Assembly: GCF_010645075.1 (NCBI RefSeq)
Contig: NZ_JAADZV010000003.1
Location: forward strand, 124,001-188,000
DNA from: Flavobacterium limi
GTDB taxonomy: Bacteria > Bacteroidota > Bacteroidia > Flavobacteriales > Flavobacteriaceae
Length of the DNA: 64,000 bases
Direction: 5' to 3'
This document shows positions 53,660-63,108 of this stretch, one piece after another (the stretch's first letter is position 1; each line of letters starts with the position of its first letter). The notes beneath the pieces are model-generated. The model was not told the origin of the DNA. It saw nothing but the letters and a program-made list of their open reading frames with translations, and searched no databases. Both the position numbers and the translations under genes were made by a program.

Positions 53660-54337
53660 ATGCTAACAAAAGATTCATTGCAATTTTTAGACGATTTAAA
53701 AAAGAACAATAACCGTGACTGGTTTCAGGATAATAAAAAACGATATGAGATTTTCAAAAAAGATTATCATCAACTGGTAAGTGATTTTCTGGATGTAATG
53801 AAACCGCTTGATCCTTCGTTAGAATTGTTAGAAATTAAAGATTGTACTTTCAGAATCAATCGTGATATTCGGTTCTCAAAAGACAAGTCTCCATATAAAG
53901 CTCATTTAGGCGTATGGCTTTCATCAGGTGCAAAAGGCGCCAATCGTTCCGGATATTATGTACATATTGAAAAAGGAGCCAGTTTTATTGCCGGGGGGTT
54001 TTATTCGCCTGATGCTGATCAGTTAAAAAAAGTCCGTAAAGAAATTGCTTTTTTTCATGATGATTTAGAAGCTATTTTAGCAGATAAAAACTTCAAAAAA
54101 GAGTTTGACGGTTTTGACATCAATGAAAGTAACTCTCTTAAAAGTATGCCCCGCGGTTATGAAAAAGATCACCCGGCGATTGAGTTTTTAAAACTGAAGA
54201 GCTTTACAACCTCTCAAAAATTTGATATTACAGAAGTAACTCAGAAAGACTTCGTAAAAAAAATGAGCCAGAAACTGATTGTCTTAAAACCTTTGAATGA
54301 ATTCATCAATCGTGCTTTGGACACAGATGAATGTTAA
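53660..54337 (+). CDS. DUF2461 domain-containing protein
   Basis: A 225-residue soluble protein of the DUF2461 (TIGR02453) family: FLDDLKKNNNRDWFQDNKKR, FRINRDIRFSKDKSPYKAHL, and KGASFIAGGFYSPDADQLKK. Function unknown. It starts 52 bases after recF and is followed nine bases later by a glycosyltransferase. Confidence 0.9.
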   Translation: MLTKDSLQFLDDLKKNNNRDWFQDNKKRYEIFKKDYHQLVSDFLDVMKPLDPSLELLEIKDCTFRINRDIRFSKDKSPYKAHLGVWLSSGAKGANRSGYYVHIEKGASFIAGGFYSPDADQLKKVRKEIAFFHDDLEAILADKNFKKEFDGFDINESNSLKSMPRGYEKDHPAIEFLKLKSFTTSQKFDITEVTQKDFVKKMSQKLIVLKPLNEFINRALDTDEC

Positions 54338-54346
54338 TATTGTCGA

Positions 54347-55408
54347 ATGAAAAAAAGAAAAATACTTTTTCTGGGAGAATCATATCGTGCAGATGCTATT
54401 ACCTGGATGAAAGGCCTGAAAGAATTTGGTGATTTTGAAATTATCACCTGGGAACTTAACACGCCAAATAATTCCAAACTTAATCGTTTCAAACGTATTT
54501 TAGAATACCTCTTCTCTCCTGTTTCTATTCGAAAAATAATCCTGAAAGAAAAACCCGATATGGTAATTGCTGAAAGAACAACCAGTTACGGATTTCTTGC
54601 TGCATTATCCGGATCTAAAACCATCGCAATCGCCCAGCAGGGCAGAACCGATTTATGGCCGGAAACCTCCATTTTATATGCTTTTAAGAAATTTATTCAG
54701 AAATATGCTTTTACGAAAGCCCATTTAATTCACGCCTGGGGACCTGTCATGGCAATTCACATGAAAGCAACTGGCGTTGACATGAAAAAAGTTTTAGTAC
54801 TGCCTAAAGGAATCGACTTATCACTTTTTACTCCTTCAACAAATAATTCGAACAAAATTGAAGCCATTGTAACGCGTTCGCTTCAGCCGGAATATCGACA
54901 CGATTCTATCCTAAAAGCTTTTGGAATTCTAAATCAAAGAGGAATTGATTTTTCATTGACGATTGTTGGTAACGGAACAAGATTACAGTTTTTAAAAGAT
55001 TTAGCAAAAGAACTCCAAATCGAAAATAAAGTGATTTTTACAGGAAGAATCCCAAATACGGAACTTCCAAAACTGTTACAGCAATCCAATATTTACATCA
55101 GCATGCCCATTACTGAAGGCGTTTCAGCTTCTTTATTTGAAGCAATGGCATGTAATTGTTTTCCTGTTGTTTCAGACATTCCGGGAAATCAAAGCTGGAT
55201 TACACATCGCGAAAATGGTCAATTAATAGAAATTGACAATATCGAAATGCTGGCAAACGAATTAATCTGGTCTTTTGAAAATGCTGAATCCCGAAATCAG
55301 ACAATAATTCAGAATAGAAAATTTGTGGAAGAAAATGCTAATTATAATATTAACATGAAGTTTATTTCAGAGAAATATCATGAATTATTAAACTTGAAAA
55401 ACTTTTAA
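54347..55408 (+). CDS. glycosyltransferase, GT4-type
   Basis: A 353-residue GT-B-fold sugar transferase: N-terminal KILFLGESYRADAITW, then RGIDFSLTIVGNGTRLQ, IFTGRIPNTELPKLLQQSN, and the nucleotide-sugar EX7E motif in ITEGVSASLFEAMACNCFPV. Acts in cell-surface polysaccharide or glycolipid synthesis; acceptor unknown. Follows the DUF2461 gene. Confidence 0.85.
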   Translation: MKKRKILFLGESYRADAITWMKGLKEFGDFEIITWELNTPNNSKLNRFKRILEYLFSPVSIRKIILKEKPDMVIAERTTSYGFLAALSGSKTIAIAQQGRTDLWPETSILYAFKKFIQKYAFTKAHLIHAWGPVMAIHMKATGVDMKKVLVLPKGIDLSLFTPSTNNSNKIEAIVTRSLQPEYRHDSILKAFGILNQRGIDFSLTIVGNGTRLQFLKDLAKELQIENKVIFTGRIPNTELPKLLQQSNIYISMPITEGVSASLFEAMACNCFPVVSDIPGNQSWITHRENGQLIEIDNIEMLANELIWSFENAESRNQTIIQNRKFVEENANYNINMKFISEKYHELLNLKNF

Positions 55409-55419
55409 CCTCAAGGTTT

Positions 55420-55512
55420 ACTAAGTCATTTTTTCAAACCCATTTAAACTTGCGTTCGCGACATAAAACTTTATATCCTTTGCGGTCAAACCAAAAATTA
55501 TAATTCATACTT
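55420..55512. repeat. intergenic sequence of dispersed-repeat type
   Basis: Contains TTTGCGGTCAAACC and CTTGCGTTCGCGACAT, phrases I recall in dispersed Flavobacterium intergenes. Not verified by search. Confidence 0.3.
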
Positions 55513-55539
55513 TTGATTCCTATTAAAGCCTTTTTACAT

Positions 55540-56553
55540 ATGGAAATCCAATCCAACTTTTCTCTAAAAAACTATAATACTTTTGGCATTGAAGCCAAAG
55601 CAAAACAATTTGCTGCAGTGCACTCTGTTGAAGAATTGAAAACCATTTTGGCAGCAAACAAAAACGAGAAAAAATTCATTTTGGGAGGCGGAAGCAATAT
55701 GCTTTTAACCCAGGACATTGATGCTCTGGTTATCCATATTGATTTGAAAGGCAAGAAAATAATCAAAGAAGATGACGATTTTGTCTGGGTAGAAAGTCAG
55801 GCGGGTGAAGTATGGCATGATTTCGTACTTTACACTATCGACCATAATTTTGGCGGATTAGAAAACATGTCCCTGATTCCGGGAAATGTTGGTACTACTC
55901 CGGTTCAGAATATAGGGGCTTACGGAACGGAGATCAAAGATACATTTATTTCCTGCGAAGCCATGAATATCACTACTCAGGAAATGAAAAGTTTTACAAA
56001 TGCTGAATGTAATTTTGGCTACCGCGAAAGCATCTTCAAAAATGAAGTAAAAGACCAGTATATTATTACTTCGGTTATTTTTAAACTGACTAAACGCAAT
56101 CATAAGATCAATACTTCTTACGGGGATATTTTGGCTGAATTGGCAAAAAACAATATCACAGAACCTACATTAAAAGATGTCAGCAACGCTGTAATTGCCA
56201 TCAGACAAAGTAAATTACCGGATCCTAAAGAATTAGGAAACAGTGGAAGTTTCTTTAAAAATCCGATTTTACTGAAATCTGATTTTGAAAAAATTCATCA
56301 AAAATTTCCTGAAATGAAATATTACGAAGTCTCAGAAACCGAAGTAAAAGTTCCTGCAGGCTGGCTGATTGAACAGGCTGGTTTTAAAGGAAAACGTTTT
56401 GGCGATGCAGGAGTTCATAAAAATCAGGCGTTAGTTTTAGTGAATTACGGAAATGCAACCGGCCAGGAAATCCTTGCTGTTTCAAAAGAGGTTCAAAAAA
56501 CAGTTTTTGAAACTTTCGGCATTCATATTGAAGCCGAAGTGAATGTAATTTAA
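55540..56553 (+). CDS. murB: UDP-N-acetylmuramate dehydrogenase
   Basis: Flavoprotein of peptidoglycan synthesis, 337 residues. The ATG at 55540 (MEIQSNFSLKNYNTFGIEAK) is preferred over an upstream in-frame TTG at 55513. FAD motif LGGGSNMLL, GTTPVQNIGAYGTEIK, the Tyr region NFGYRESIFK, GNSGSFFKNP with catalytic Ser, and the C-terminal GIHIEAEVNVI. Long (type I, E. coli-like) form. Confidence 0.95.
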   Translation: MEIQSNFSLKNYNTFGIEAKAKQFAAVHSVEELKTILAANKNEKKFILGGGSNMLLTQDIDALVIHIDLKGKKIIKEDDDFVWVESQAGEVWHDFVLYTIDHNFGGLENMSLIPGNVGTTPVQNIGAYGTEIKDTFISCEAMNITTQEMKSFTNAECNFGYRESIFKNEVKDQYIITSVIFKLTKRNHKINTSYGDILAELAKNNITEPTLKDVSNAVIAIRQSKLPDPKELGNSGSFFKNPILLKSDFEKIHQKFPEMKYYEVSETEVKVPAGWLIEQAGFKGKRFGDAGVHKNQALVLVNYGNATGQEILAVSKEVQKTVFETFGIHIEAEVNVI

Positions 56554-56575
56554 CTTTTATGAATCAAGATTCTAA

Positions 56576-57085
56576 ATGAAAAAACTCAACATCAGAGTAA
56601 TTTTACTTCAATTACTCGGAATGATTTTCCTCATTCATGGTACATTACAATTAAGATTCTACTCTGTGGCTGAAGAGATTATTTGTGCTGCCAACGATTT
56701 TCAGAATCAAAAAAAAGAATGCTGGAACAGATTGTTTCCAACAATGGAAAGCATTTCCGGTTTTTGGCCAGGCGTTTATATCTGGATATTTTTAGGCGCA
56801 TCAGCCGGCATTATTATAATCTCTTTTTTGAATTGGAAAAACAAACTCTCTGCCTTAAATACAATTTTAGTTTCAACCCTTATATATATTCTTTTAAGGC
56901 TTAAATTTTTCAGAAAAAGCACCATATCGCACTTATTATCTTCATTTGGTAATTTATTTTCTGATGATTTTAAAACACAATGTCTGATTAGGGGAGCAGT
57001 TTTTACCTTACTTGGAATTTTTATTTTATGGGTAAGTGCTAATCCAAATTTATCTAATTTTAGAAAAAATATTAGTAAAAGCTAA
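56576..57085 (+). CDS. hypothetical membrane protein
   Basis: A 169-residue protein with four hydrophobic segments, starting VILLQLLGMIFLIHG, then VYIWIFLGASAGIIIISFL, LNTILVSTLIYILLRL and GAVFTLLGIFILWVSA. Between the first two is a soluble loop with two cysteines (IICAANDFQNQKKECWNR). No family recognised. It is nine bases upstream of the PaiB-like gene and 22 after murB, so it may share their transcript. Confidence 0.75.
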   Translation: MKKLNIRVILLQLLGMIFLIHGTLQLRFYSVAEEIICAANDFQNQKKECWNRLFPTMESISGFWPGVYIWIFLGASAGIIIISFLNWKNKLSALNTILVSTLIYILLRLKFFRKSTISHLLSSFGNLFSDDFKTQCLIRGAVFTLLGIFILWVSANPNLSNFRKNISKS

Positions 57086-57093
57086 TTCAAAAA

Positions 57094-57708
57094 ATGTACA
57101 CACCACATATCTATAAGAATGAAAACCCGGAAGAAATCAGAACTTTTTTGAAAGAAAATAGTTTTGGAATTTTGATCAATCAGACTAACGGAAAATTATG
57201 CGCAACGCATATCCCGATAGAACTTGACATAAATACTGATGGAAAAGAAATTTTGCAGGGGCATATTTCAAAACTCAATCCGCAGGCAGAAGGCTTTGCA
57301 GAAAACGATCATGTTCTGGCAGTATTTACCGGGTCTCATGCTTACATTTCTTCTTCCTGGTACGATCATGAAAATGTGCCTACATGGAATTACATAGCCG
57401 TACATGTTTATGGCAGAATTAAAATTGTAGATGAAGCAACCTCAATACAACAGCTTAAAAAATTGGTTGATAAATATGAAACTGGCTCAGAGAATCCTGT
57501 CCGAGTAGAGAATTTATCCGCAAAAACGATGCGTGAATCAAGAGGAATTTTTGGTTTTGAAATTGAAATAGATGAAATCCAGGCGACCAAAAAACTATCC
57601 CAAAGTCGTGATGATTATAACTTTAAAAACATAATTTCGGAACTGGAAAAAACAGAAAACCCTCAGGCTATTGCCGTTGCAAGAGAAATGTCAAAATGCC
57701 GAAAGTAA
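57094..57708 (+). CDS. FMN-binding negative transcriptional regulator (PaiB-like)
   Basis: A 204-residue protein of the PaiB family with a flavin-binding split-barrel fold: MYTPHIYKNENPEEI, FGILINQTNGKLCATHIPIE, GHISKLNPQA, VLAVFTGSHAYISSSWY, VPTWNYIAVHVYGRIKI and the C-terminal GFEIEIDEIQATKKLSQ. Named for a Bacillus sporulation regulator; DNA binding is not shown for most members, so an FMN-enzyme role is equally possible. Confidence 0.9.
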   Translation: MYTPHIYKNENPEEIRTFLKENSFGILINQTNGKLCATHIPIELDINTDGKEILQGHISKLNPQAEGFAENDHVLAVFTGSHAYISSSWYDHENVPTWNYIAVHVYGRIKIVDEATSIQQLKKLVDKYETGSENPVRVENLSAKTMRESRGIFGFEIEIDEIQATKKLSQSRDDYNFKNIISELEKTENPQAIAVAREMSKCRK

Positions 57709-57722
57709 ATCGGTTTTAACCA

Positions 57723-57752
57723 TTGAAAATTAGGAATTCATAAGTACATTTG
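57723..57752 (+). promoter_or_regulatory. promoter of the GT2-sigma factor pair
   Basis: TTG (57723-57725), 19 bases, TACATTTG (57745-57752), perfect match. The sequence after it, CACTCGCAA, resembles the tRNA promoters (CACCCGCAA). Confidence 0.75.
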
Positions 57753-57790
57753 CACTCGCAAGATTCAGAAATTAAAAGACCATAAAACAT

Positions 57791-58897
57791 ATGCTTATAT
57801 TTTTACTTTACTCTTTTATTGCCGTTGTATTCATACAAATTTTTTACTACTTAGGGATTTTTGGAAAGTTCGCTTTTGGTAAACCTCAAACTATTACACC
57901 AAAAAAACTTCCGGTTTCTGTCATAGTGTGCGCAAAAAACGAAGAAGAAAACGTAAAAAAATATATCCCGTTACTTGCCGAGCAAAATTATCCTGACTTT
58001 GAAATTGTTTTAATTGATGATGCATCAAGTGATGAAACACTGGAGGTTTTTGAAGAATTTGAAGAGAAATATTCAAACATCCGATTAGTTAAAGTAAAAA
58101 ATAACGAAGCTTTTTGGGGAAATAAAAAATATGCTTTGACATTAGGGATCAAAGCCTCTACAAAAGAGTATTTATTATTTACGGATGCTGATTGTTATCC
58201 AACTTCAACAGAATGGATTACCACTATGACTTCACAATTCACAATGAACAAGACTATTGTTTTAGGTTATGGGGGTTATGAAAAAACAGAACGCTCATTA
58301 CTGAATAAAATTATTCGTTTTGAAACCGTTCTTACAGCTGTACAATATTTTTCATGGGCGAAAATTGGACTTCCCTACATGGGAGTAGGAAGAAATTTAG
58401 CCTACAAAAAGGAAGAATTTTTTAATGTAAATGGTTTTATTGAACATATCCAAATCCGTTCCGGCGATGATGATTTGTTTGTCAACCAGGCCGCAAACAA
58501 AGCAAATACTACAATCGCATATAACCCTGAAAGTTTCACTTATTCAAAAGCAAAAGAAACTTATAAAGAATGGTTTGCCCAAAAAAGAAGACATGTAGCT
58601 ACTGCAAATTATTATAAGTTTTTCGACAAAATTCAATTAGGTCTTTTTTACAGCTCACAATTATTATTCTTTTTATTAGTTATACTTTTATTAGCTTTCC
58701 AATTTCAATGGATTGCCGTGTTGGCATTATTAGCAACCAGATATACGATTGCATGGATTGTAATTGGATTTTCTGCCGGAAAATTAAAAGAAAATGATTT
58801 GAAAATTTGGTTTCCTATTATTGAAATTGCACTTGTATTTACACAAATCAATATCTTTATAACTAATCTTTTCTCAAAACCAGTAAATTGGAAATAA
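57791..58897 (+). CDS. glycosyltransferase family 2 membrane protein
   Basis: A 368-residue GT-A sugar transferase with an N-terminal membrane helix, then the GT2 start VSVIVCAKNEEENVKKYI, FEIVLIDDASSDET, the DxD in FTDADCYP, acceptor Asp-rich RSGDDDLFVNQ, and the WFAQKRRH motif (QxxRW-like). Two or more C-terminal membrane helices follow (LLFFLLVILLLAFQFQW). Probably makes a surface glycan or glycolipid. It overlaps the next gene (sigma factor) by ten bases. Confidence 0.88.
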   Translation: MLIFLLYSFIAVVFIQIFYYLGIFGKFAFGKPQTITPKKLPVSVIVCAKNEEENVKKYIPLLAEQNYPDFEIVLIDDASSDETLEVFEEFEEKYSNIRLVKVKNNEAFWGNKKYALTLGIKASTKEYLLFTDADCYPTSTEWITTMTSQFTMNKTIVLGYGGYEKTERSLLNKIIRFETVLTAVQYFSWAKIGLPYMGVGRNLAYKKEEFFNVNGFIEHIQIRSGDDDLFVNQAANKANTTIAYNPESFTYSKAKETYKEWFAQKRRHVATANYYKFFDKIQLGLFYSSQLLFFLLVILLLAFQFQWIAVLALLATRYTIAWIVIGFSAGKLKENDLKIWFPIIEIALVFTQINIFITNLFSKPVNWK

Positions 58898-59439
58898 ATT
58901 CTAAAATAGAAAAAGCAAAAGAAGGCGATCAGATCGCCTTTACTTTTCTATTAGATTTTTACTGGAACGAAGTGTACAGTTTTATGTTAAAACGTACTGA
59001 AAATGAAACGATAGCTGAAGACATTACCATTGAAACTTTCTCAAAAGCTTTCGATAAAATTGCAACTTATAACCCGGAATTTCAATTCAATACATGGTTA
59101 ATCAGTATTGCAAAAAACGTCTACATTGATTTACTCCGTAAAAAGAAAACAAATCTTTTTATAGAAATCACAGACAACGAAGACCAACAGGCATACAACA
59201 TTGCTGATCCTACTCCATCAGCTGAAGATGCACTGATTAAAGAGCAAAATTTATCCCGTTTGCTTTTATGCATCAAAGAATTAAAACCCCACTATCAGGA
59301 AGTCATACAGTTACGTTATTTTCAGGAAATGACATATCAGGAAATTGCATTGAAAATAAATGAGCCTTTAAGCAATGTAAAAGTAAAACTACTTCGTGCT
59401 AAAAAATTACTGGCAGAAATTATCGAACGTAACAGATAA
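58888..59439 (+). CDS. RNA polymerase sigma-70 family factor (ECF-like)
   Basis: A 183-residue sigma factor. Region 2: DITIETFSKAFDKIATYNPE and FNTWLISIAKNVYIDLLR. Region 4: QEVIQLRYFQEMTYQEIALK and KVKLLRAKKLL. No sigma region 3 or 1.1. The start is TTG inside the end of the glycosyltransferase gene (LEINSKIEKAKEGD), with no in-frame ATG nearby. No anti-sigma gene is adjacent, so how its activity is controlled is unclear. Shares the transcript with the glycosyltransferase. Confidence 0.87.
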   Translation: MEINSKIEKAKEGDQIAFTFLLDFYWNEVYSFMLKRTENETIAEDITIETFSKAFDKIATYNPEFQFNTWLISIAKNVYIDLLRKKKTNLFIEITDNEDQQAYNIADPTPSAEDALIKEQNLSRLLLCIKELKPHYQEVIQLRYFQEMTYQEIALKINEPLSNVKVKLLRAKKLLAEIIERNR

Positions 59440-59595
59440 TTTACTATCTTTAGAATAAGAATAAAATATATGCAATTTTATTCTTAAAAAAACACATATT
59501 TAACATACCAGAAGTTCTTTGTTTTCGTTATTAGTCAAACTAAAACCTGTCATGCTTATGATTTAATGCTACTTAACCTTTTAAATCTAATTACT

Positions 59596-60444
59596 ATGTC
59601 TAAATTAAGCCTTTACGAAACCAAATGGACTGATCTTGTTTTCGAGAACAAAAACAAAGAGTACGGCGCGTACCAATTACGTCAGGAGAATACCAAAACA
59701 ACAATTACCGCACTTTTTACGGCGTTGTTAATAATTGCATCTATTGGAAGTATATCGATGCTTATCGGTAAATTCACAACATCATCTATTGTCACAGAAA
59801 ATCTTCCTCCTCTTGATGAAATAATCAGACCAATAGATTTAGAAAAGATAGTAATTCCTGAAACAGAACAAGCCATTGCCCCACCAGCACAACAGCAACA
59901 AGCTGCTACACAAGTAACGCAGGCCAGCCAATTGGTAAACCCTGTTGTTGTTCCTACTCAGGATGCTTTGCCAGAAATTGCTCCAAACAAAGACAACATC
60001 CCCGTAGTAGATAACACTTCTGCAGGAACAGGAACCGTAGCTAATACATTGCCATCAACAGGCAATGGAAGTGGAGATGGAACTGGAACAGGCTCAGGAG
60101 CCGACAGTGGAACTGGAAGCACCATAATAAACAGTGCTATATTAGACAAAATGCCTGAATTTCCGGGCGGGATGAGCAAGTTTTACACTTACGTAGGAAA
60201 CAACTTCAACAAACCTGAACTGGATGCCGAAAAAACATTAAGAGTATACGTTTCTTTTGTAATTGAAAAAGATGGCTCAATGACTGATATTACAATAAAA
60301 AGCGATCCAGGCTACGGATTAGGTAAAGAAGCTATACGTGTTTTAAAATCATTGAAAACAAAATGGACTCCCGGAATATTAGACGGTAAAGCGGTACGAA
60401 CAGCATACAATCTTCCGATAACGATAAAAACAGAAATAGAATAA
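59596..60444 (+). CDS. tonB: energy transducer TonB
   Basis: A 282-residue inner-membrane protein that transmits proton-motive force to TonB-dependent receptors such as SusC. The start ATG at 59596 gives MSKLSLYETKWTDLVF; an ATG at 59566 in frame is less likely. Bacteroidota-type N-terminus ENKNKEYGAYQLRQ, one membrane helix (TALLIIASIGSISMLIG), a Pro/Gln/Thr-rich periplasmic spacer, and the TonB C-terminal domain (VYVSFVIEKDGSMTDITI, TKWTPGILDGKAV). Terminator follows. Confidence 0.93.
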   Translation: MSKLSLYETKWTDLVFENKNKEYGAYQLRQENTKTTITALFTALLIIASIGSISMLIGKFTTSSIVTENLPPLDEIIRPIDLEKIVIPETEQAIAPPAQQQQAATQVTQASQLVNPVVVPTQDALPEIAPNKDNIPVVDNTSAGTGTVANTLPSTGNGSGDGTGTGSGADSGTGSTIINSAILDKMPEFPGGMSKFYTYVGNNFNKPELDAEKTLRVYVSFVIEKDGSMTDITIKSDPGYGLGKEAIRVLKSLKTKWTPGILDGKAVRTAYNLPITIKTEIE

Positions 60445-60450
60445 TAATTG

Positions 60451-60480
60451 AAAAGGCAGAATTTAGGTTCTGCTTTTTTT
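60451..60480 (+). terminator. terminator after tonB
   Basis: GGCAGAA / TTCTGC stem followed by a T run, seven bases after the stop. Confidence 0.7.
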
Positions 60481-60620
60481 ATGTTTTTTATCCCTAAAAT
60501 TGTTTAATATAAAAATCATTACTAAACTTAATTTATTTAATGGCTAAAAAATACATTCTTATATTTTAATTACTTTTACAATAGTATAAATTAAAGTATA
60601 ATATTAAAAAAACAATAGGA

Positions 60621-61001
60621 ATGGGAATATTTTCAGCTATTCTTGGCAACGCCGGTTCAGTAAGCCAGGAAGATTTAATTAAAAAATACGGACAACTTTT
60701 AACGGCTAATGAAGAAATTGAAATGGGTTTTAAATTAATTCGTGACACTTTTATCTTCACTAACAAGAGATTAATTTTAGTTGACGTGCAAGGCTTAACA
60801 GGCAGTAAAACTGAATACAAATCAATTTCATATAAAAGCATTACACGATTTAGCGTTGAAACTGCCGGAACTTTTGAACTTGACGCCGAATTAAAAATCT
60901 GGGTTTCAAGTGAGCAACAACCGAGTATCGTAAAACAATTTAATAAATCGGTAAATGTATATGATGTCCAAAAAGTGTTAGCACATCACGTTTTAGGTTA
61001 A
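60621..61001 (+). CDS. PH-domain (bPH-type) protein
   Basis: A 126-residue cytoplasmic protein matching a bacterial PH domain: MGIFSAILGNAGSVSQEDLI, then ANEEIEMGFKLIRDTFIFTN, RLILVDVQGLTGSKTEYKSI, FSVETAGTFELDAELKIWVS. Function unknown; often oligomeric. Own terminator downstream. Confidence 0.85.
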   Translation: MGIFSAILGNAGSVSQEDLIKKYGQLLTANEEIEMGFKLIRDTFIFTNKRLILVDVQGLTGSKTEYKSISYKSITRFSVETAGTFELDAELKIWVSSEQQPSIVKQFNKSVNVYDVQKVLAHHVLG

Positions 61002-61010
61002 CTTTAAATA

Positions 61011-61048
61011 AAAACCCGACAAGCTTTTAAAATTTGTCGGGTTTTGTT
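61011..61048. terminator. terminator between PH-domain gene and M48 peptidase gene
   Basis: AAAACCCGACAA (61011-61022) pairs with TTGTCGGGTTTT (61034-61045); convergent genes share it. Confidence 0.85.
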
Positions 61049-61065
61049 CTAAATAAAAAAAACAA

Positions 61066-61941
61066 TTATTTCTTTTTAGTAGTAGCTTTTTTTGTAGTTG
61101 TTTTTTTTGCGTTCGTTTTCTTAGCTACTGGCGCTGTATTATCTATTTTTTGCTGAACATACGCTTTGTACACACCATCTTTTTCAGCTCTCTTTTTTGC
61201 ATCTTCCGCTCTTTGTTTTGAATCCGGATGCGAACTCATCATTTTTTCTAAAAACGATGCCTCTTTACCTTCACTCATTTTAGCCAAGATTCTAAATGCA
61301 GATTCTTCAGCATTGACATTATAGCCATTTTTTTTCATAAAATTATAGGCAAATAAATCCGCTTCGGCTTCTTGTTTACGACTGTGTTTGCTGTCAATCA
61401 TCGCACTTCCAATTTTTCCTAGCTGACTATCCGTAATACTGGTAATGGTTGCAGACTGCGAAGAAACCCCATCAAGTAAAGCCTCTTTTTGATATGCGGC
61501 ACGCATAGCATCTCTTGAATCATTATTGGCAACGTGACCAATTTCGTGACCAATTACAGCCAGCAATTCATTATCATCCATAATATCCATTAGTCCTGAA
61601 TACACACGCACACTTCCGTCTGCTGTTGCAAATGCATTTACTTCTTTTAATTTATATACTTTATAGTTCAGAGTATAACCTTCACCTGCGGTGTGTTTGC
61701 CAAAAAGTCTGTTCAATCTTAAAGTGTACGGATCATTTAGCCCTGCAACTTCGTGTTCTGCGTCTAATTTATCCACTGCTTCTTTGGATAATTTAGCAGC
61801 ATCCGCATTGGTAAGCGTAAAACTTGTTACCCCTTTTTGAAGTGCCCCCACCGCTTTTTCACCAAAATTAATTTGTGCCTGTACTTTTGTAAAGCTTAAA
61901 GAAGCGAACAGAATTCCTAAAACTATAAATTTATTTTTCAT
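61066..61941 (-). CDS. M48 family metallopeptidase, exported
   Basis: A 291-residue zinc peptidase of the BepA/LoiP (Oma1-like) type. Signal peptide KNKFIVLGILFASLSFTKVQ ending AQ, HExxH in AVIGHEIGHVANND, a third ligand Glu in SRKQEAEADLFAYNFM, and a second His in SSHPDSKQRAEDAKKRAEK. The C-terminus is Lys-rich (TKKATTKKK). Periplasmic quality-control protease of outer-membrane proteins is the likely role. A minus-strand TATATTTG (61971-61964) is a possible -7 box. Confidence 0.92.
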   Translation of the reverse strand: MKNKFIVLGILFASLSFTKVQAQINFGEKAVGALQKGVTSFTLTNADAAKLSKEAVDKLDAEHEVAGLNDPYTLRLNRLFGKHTAGEGYTLNYKVYKLKEVNAFATADGSVRVYSGLMDIMDDNELLAVIGHEIGHVANNDSRDAMRAAYQKEALLDGVSSQSATITSITDSQLGKIGSAMIDSKHSRKQEAEADLFAYNFMKKNGYNVNAEESAFRILAKMSEGKEASFLEKMMSSHPDSKQRAEDAKKRAEKDGVYKAYVQQKIDNTAPVAKKTNAKKTTTKKATTKKK

Positions 61942-62154
61942 CTTTTTTAATTTAATTACAGAGCAAATATACTTAGATCTAAAAACATATACCGATTAAT
62001 ATTTATTTCTTTTAACCGTTAAATAATCACAAATACAGTATATTATTAAAATTAACCTCTGACATATCCCATAAAATTAACAAATTACCGATAATTAACC
62101 AATAAATTCGACAAGATAACAATTAGACAGCATCTTAACTTCTACAACTTTACG

Positions 62155-62162
62155 TATATTTG
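62155..62162 (+). promoter_or_regulatory. -7 box of lipA
   Basis: TATATTTG at 18 bases before the ATG at 62180; no TTG at the 19-base spacing. Confidence 0.5.
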
Positions 62163-62179
62163 TAGTTCAATTTTAATGT

Positions 62180-63046
62180 ATGGAAACCGCAATAGAAAAT
62201 ATACCAACCGGGAAGCCTAAATGGTTAAAAGTGAAGCTTCCTATTGGTCAAAAATATACTGAGCTTCGTGGTTTGGTAGATAAATATAGCCTAAACACTA
62301 TCTGTACCTCGGGAAGTTGCCCCAATATGGGTGAGTGCTGGGGAGAGGGAACGGCAACTTTTATGATTTTAGGAAATGTGTGTACCCGTTCTTGTGGCTT
62401 TTGCGGTGTAAAAACCGGAAGACCGGAAACAGTAGACTGGGACGAACCTGAAAAAGTAGCCCGATCTATCAAAATAATGAATATTAAGCATGCGGTAATT
62501 ACCAGTGTAGACAGAGATGATTTGAAAGATGGAGGTTCTATTATCTGGATAGAAACTGTAAAAGCAATCCGCAGAATGAACCCAAATACAACACTTGAAA
62601 CTCTAATTCCGGATTTTCAGGGAATTGAAAGAAATCTGGACCGAATTGTAGAAGCAAATCCGGAAGTCGTTTCACACAACATGGAAACAGTCAGACGTTT
62701 GACCCGAGAAGTACGTATTCAGGCAAAATATGACCGTAGTTTAGAAGTATTACGTTATTTAAAAGAAAAAGGAATCAACAGAACAAAATCAGGAATCATG
62801 TTAGGTCTTGGTGAAACGGAAGAAGAGGTTTTTCAAACAATGACTGATTTACGCAATGCAAATGTTGACGTAGTAACTATTGGTCAATATTTACAGCCAA
62901 GTAAAAAACATTTACCTGTAAAAGAGTTCATTACTCCCGAGCAATTTGCCCGATACGAAAAATTTGGTCTTGAACTTGGATTCCGTCATGTAGAGAGTGG
63001 CCCTCTTGTTCGTTCCTCTTACAAAGCACAAAAACATATATTATAA
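62180..63046 (+). CDS. lipA: lipoyl synthase
   Basis: Radical-SAM enzyme that inserts two sulfurs into octanoyl groups of E2 and GcvH proteins. 288 residues (normal). Auxiliary cluster cysteines in [12 protein letters not shown], radical-[28 protein letters not shown], and the C-terminal RSSYKA motif. Own TATATTTG box just upstream; gapA-type gene follows. Confidence 0.97.
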   Translation: METAIENIPTGKPKWLKVKLPIGQKYTELRGLVDKYSLNTICTSGSCPNMGECWGEGTATFMILGNVCTRSCGFCGVKTGRPETVDWDEPEKVARSIKIMNIKHAVITSVDRDDLKDGGSIIWIETVKAIRRMNPNTTLETLIPDFQGIERNLDRIVEANPEVVSHNMETVRRLTREVRIQAKYDRSLEVLRYLKEKGINRTKSGIMLGLGETEEEVFQTMTDLRNANVDVVTIGQYLQPSKKHLPVKEFITPEQFARYEKFGLELGFRHVESGPLVRSSYKAQKHIL

Positions 63047-63108
63047 AAAGTTCACCCCGGTTAATCAATAATTTGTTTTAACCGATTAAGCAAATCAATA
63101 ATAAAAAT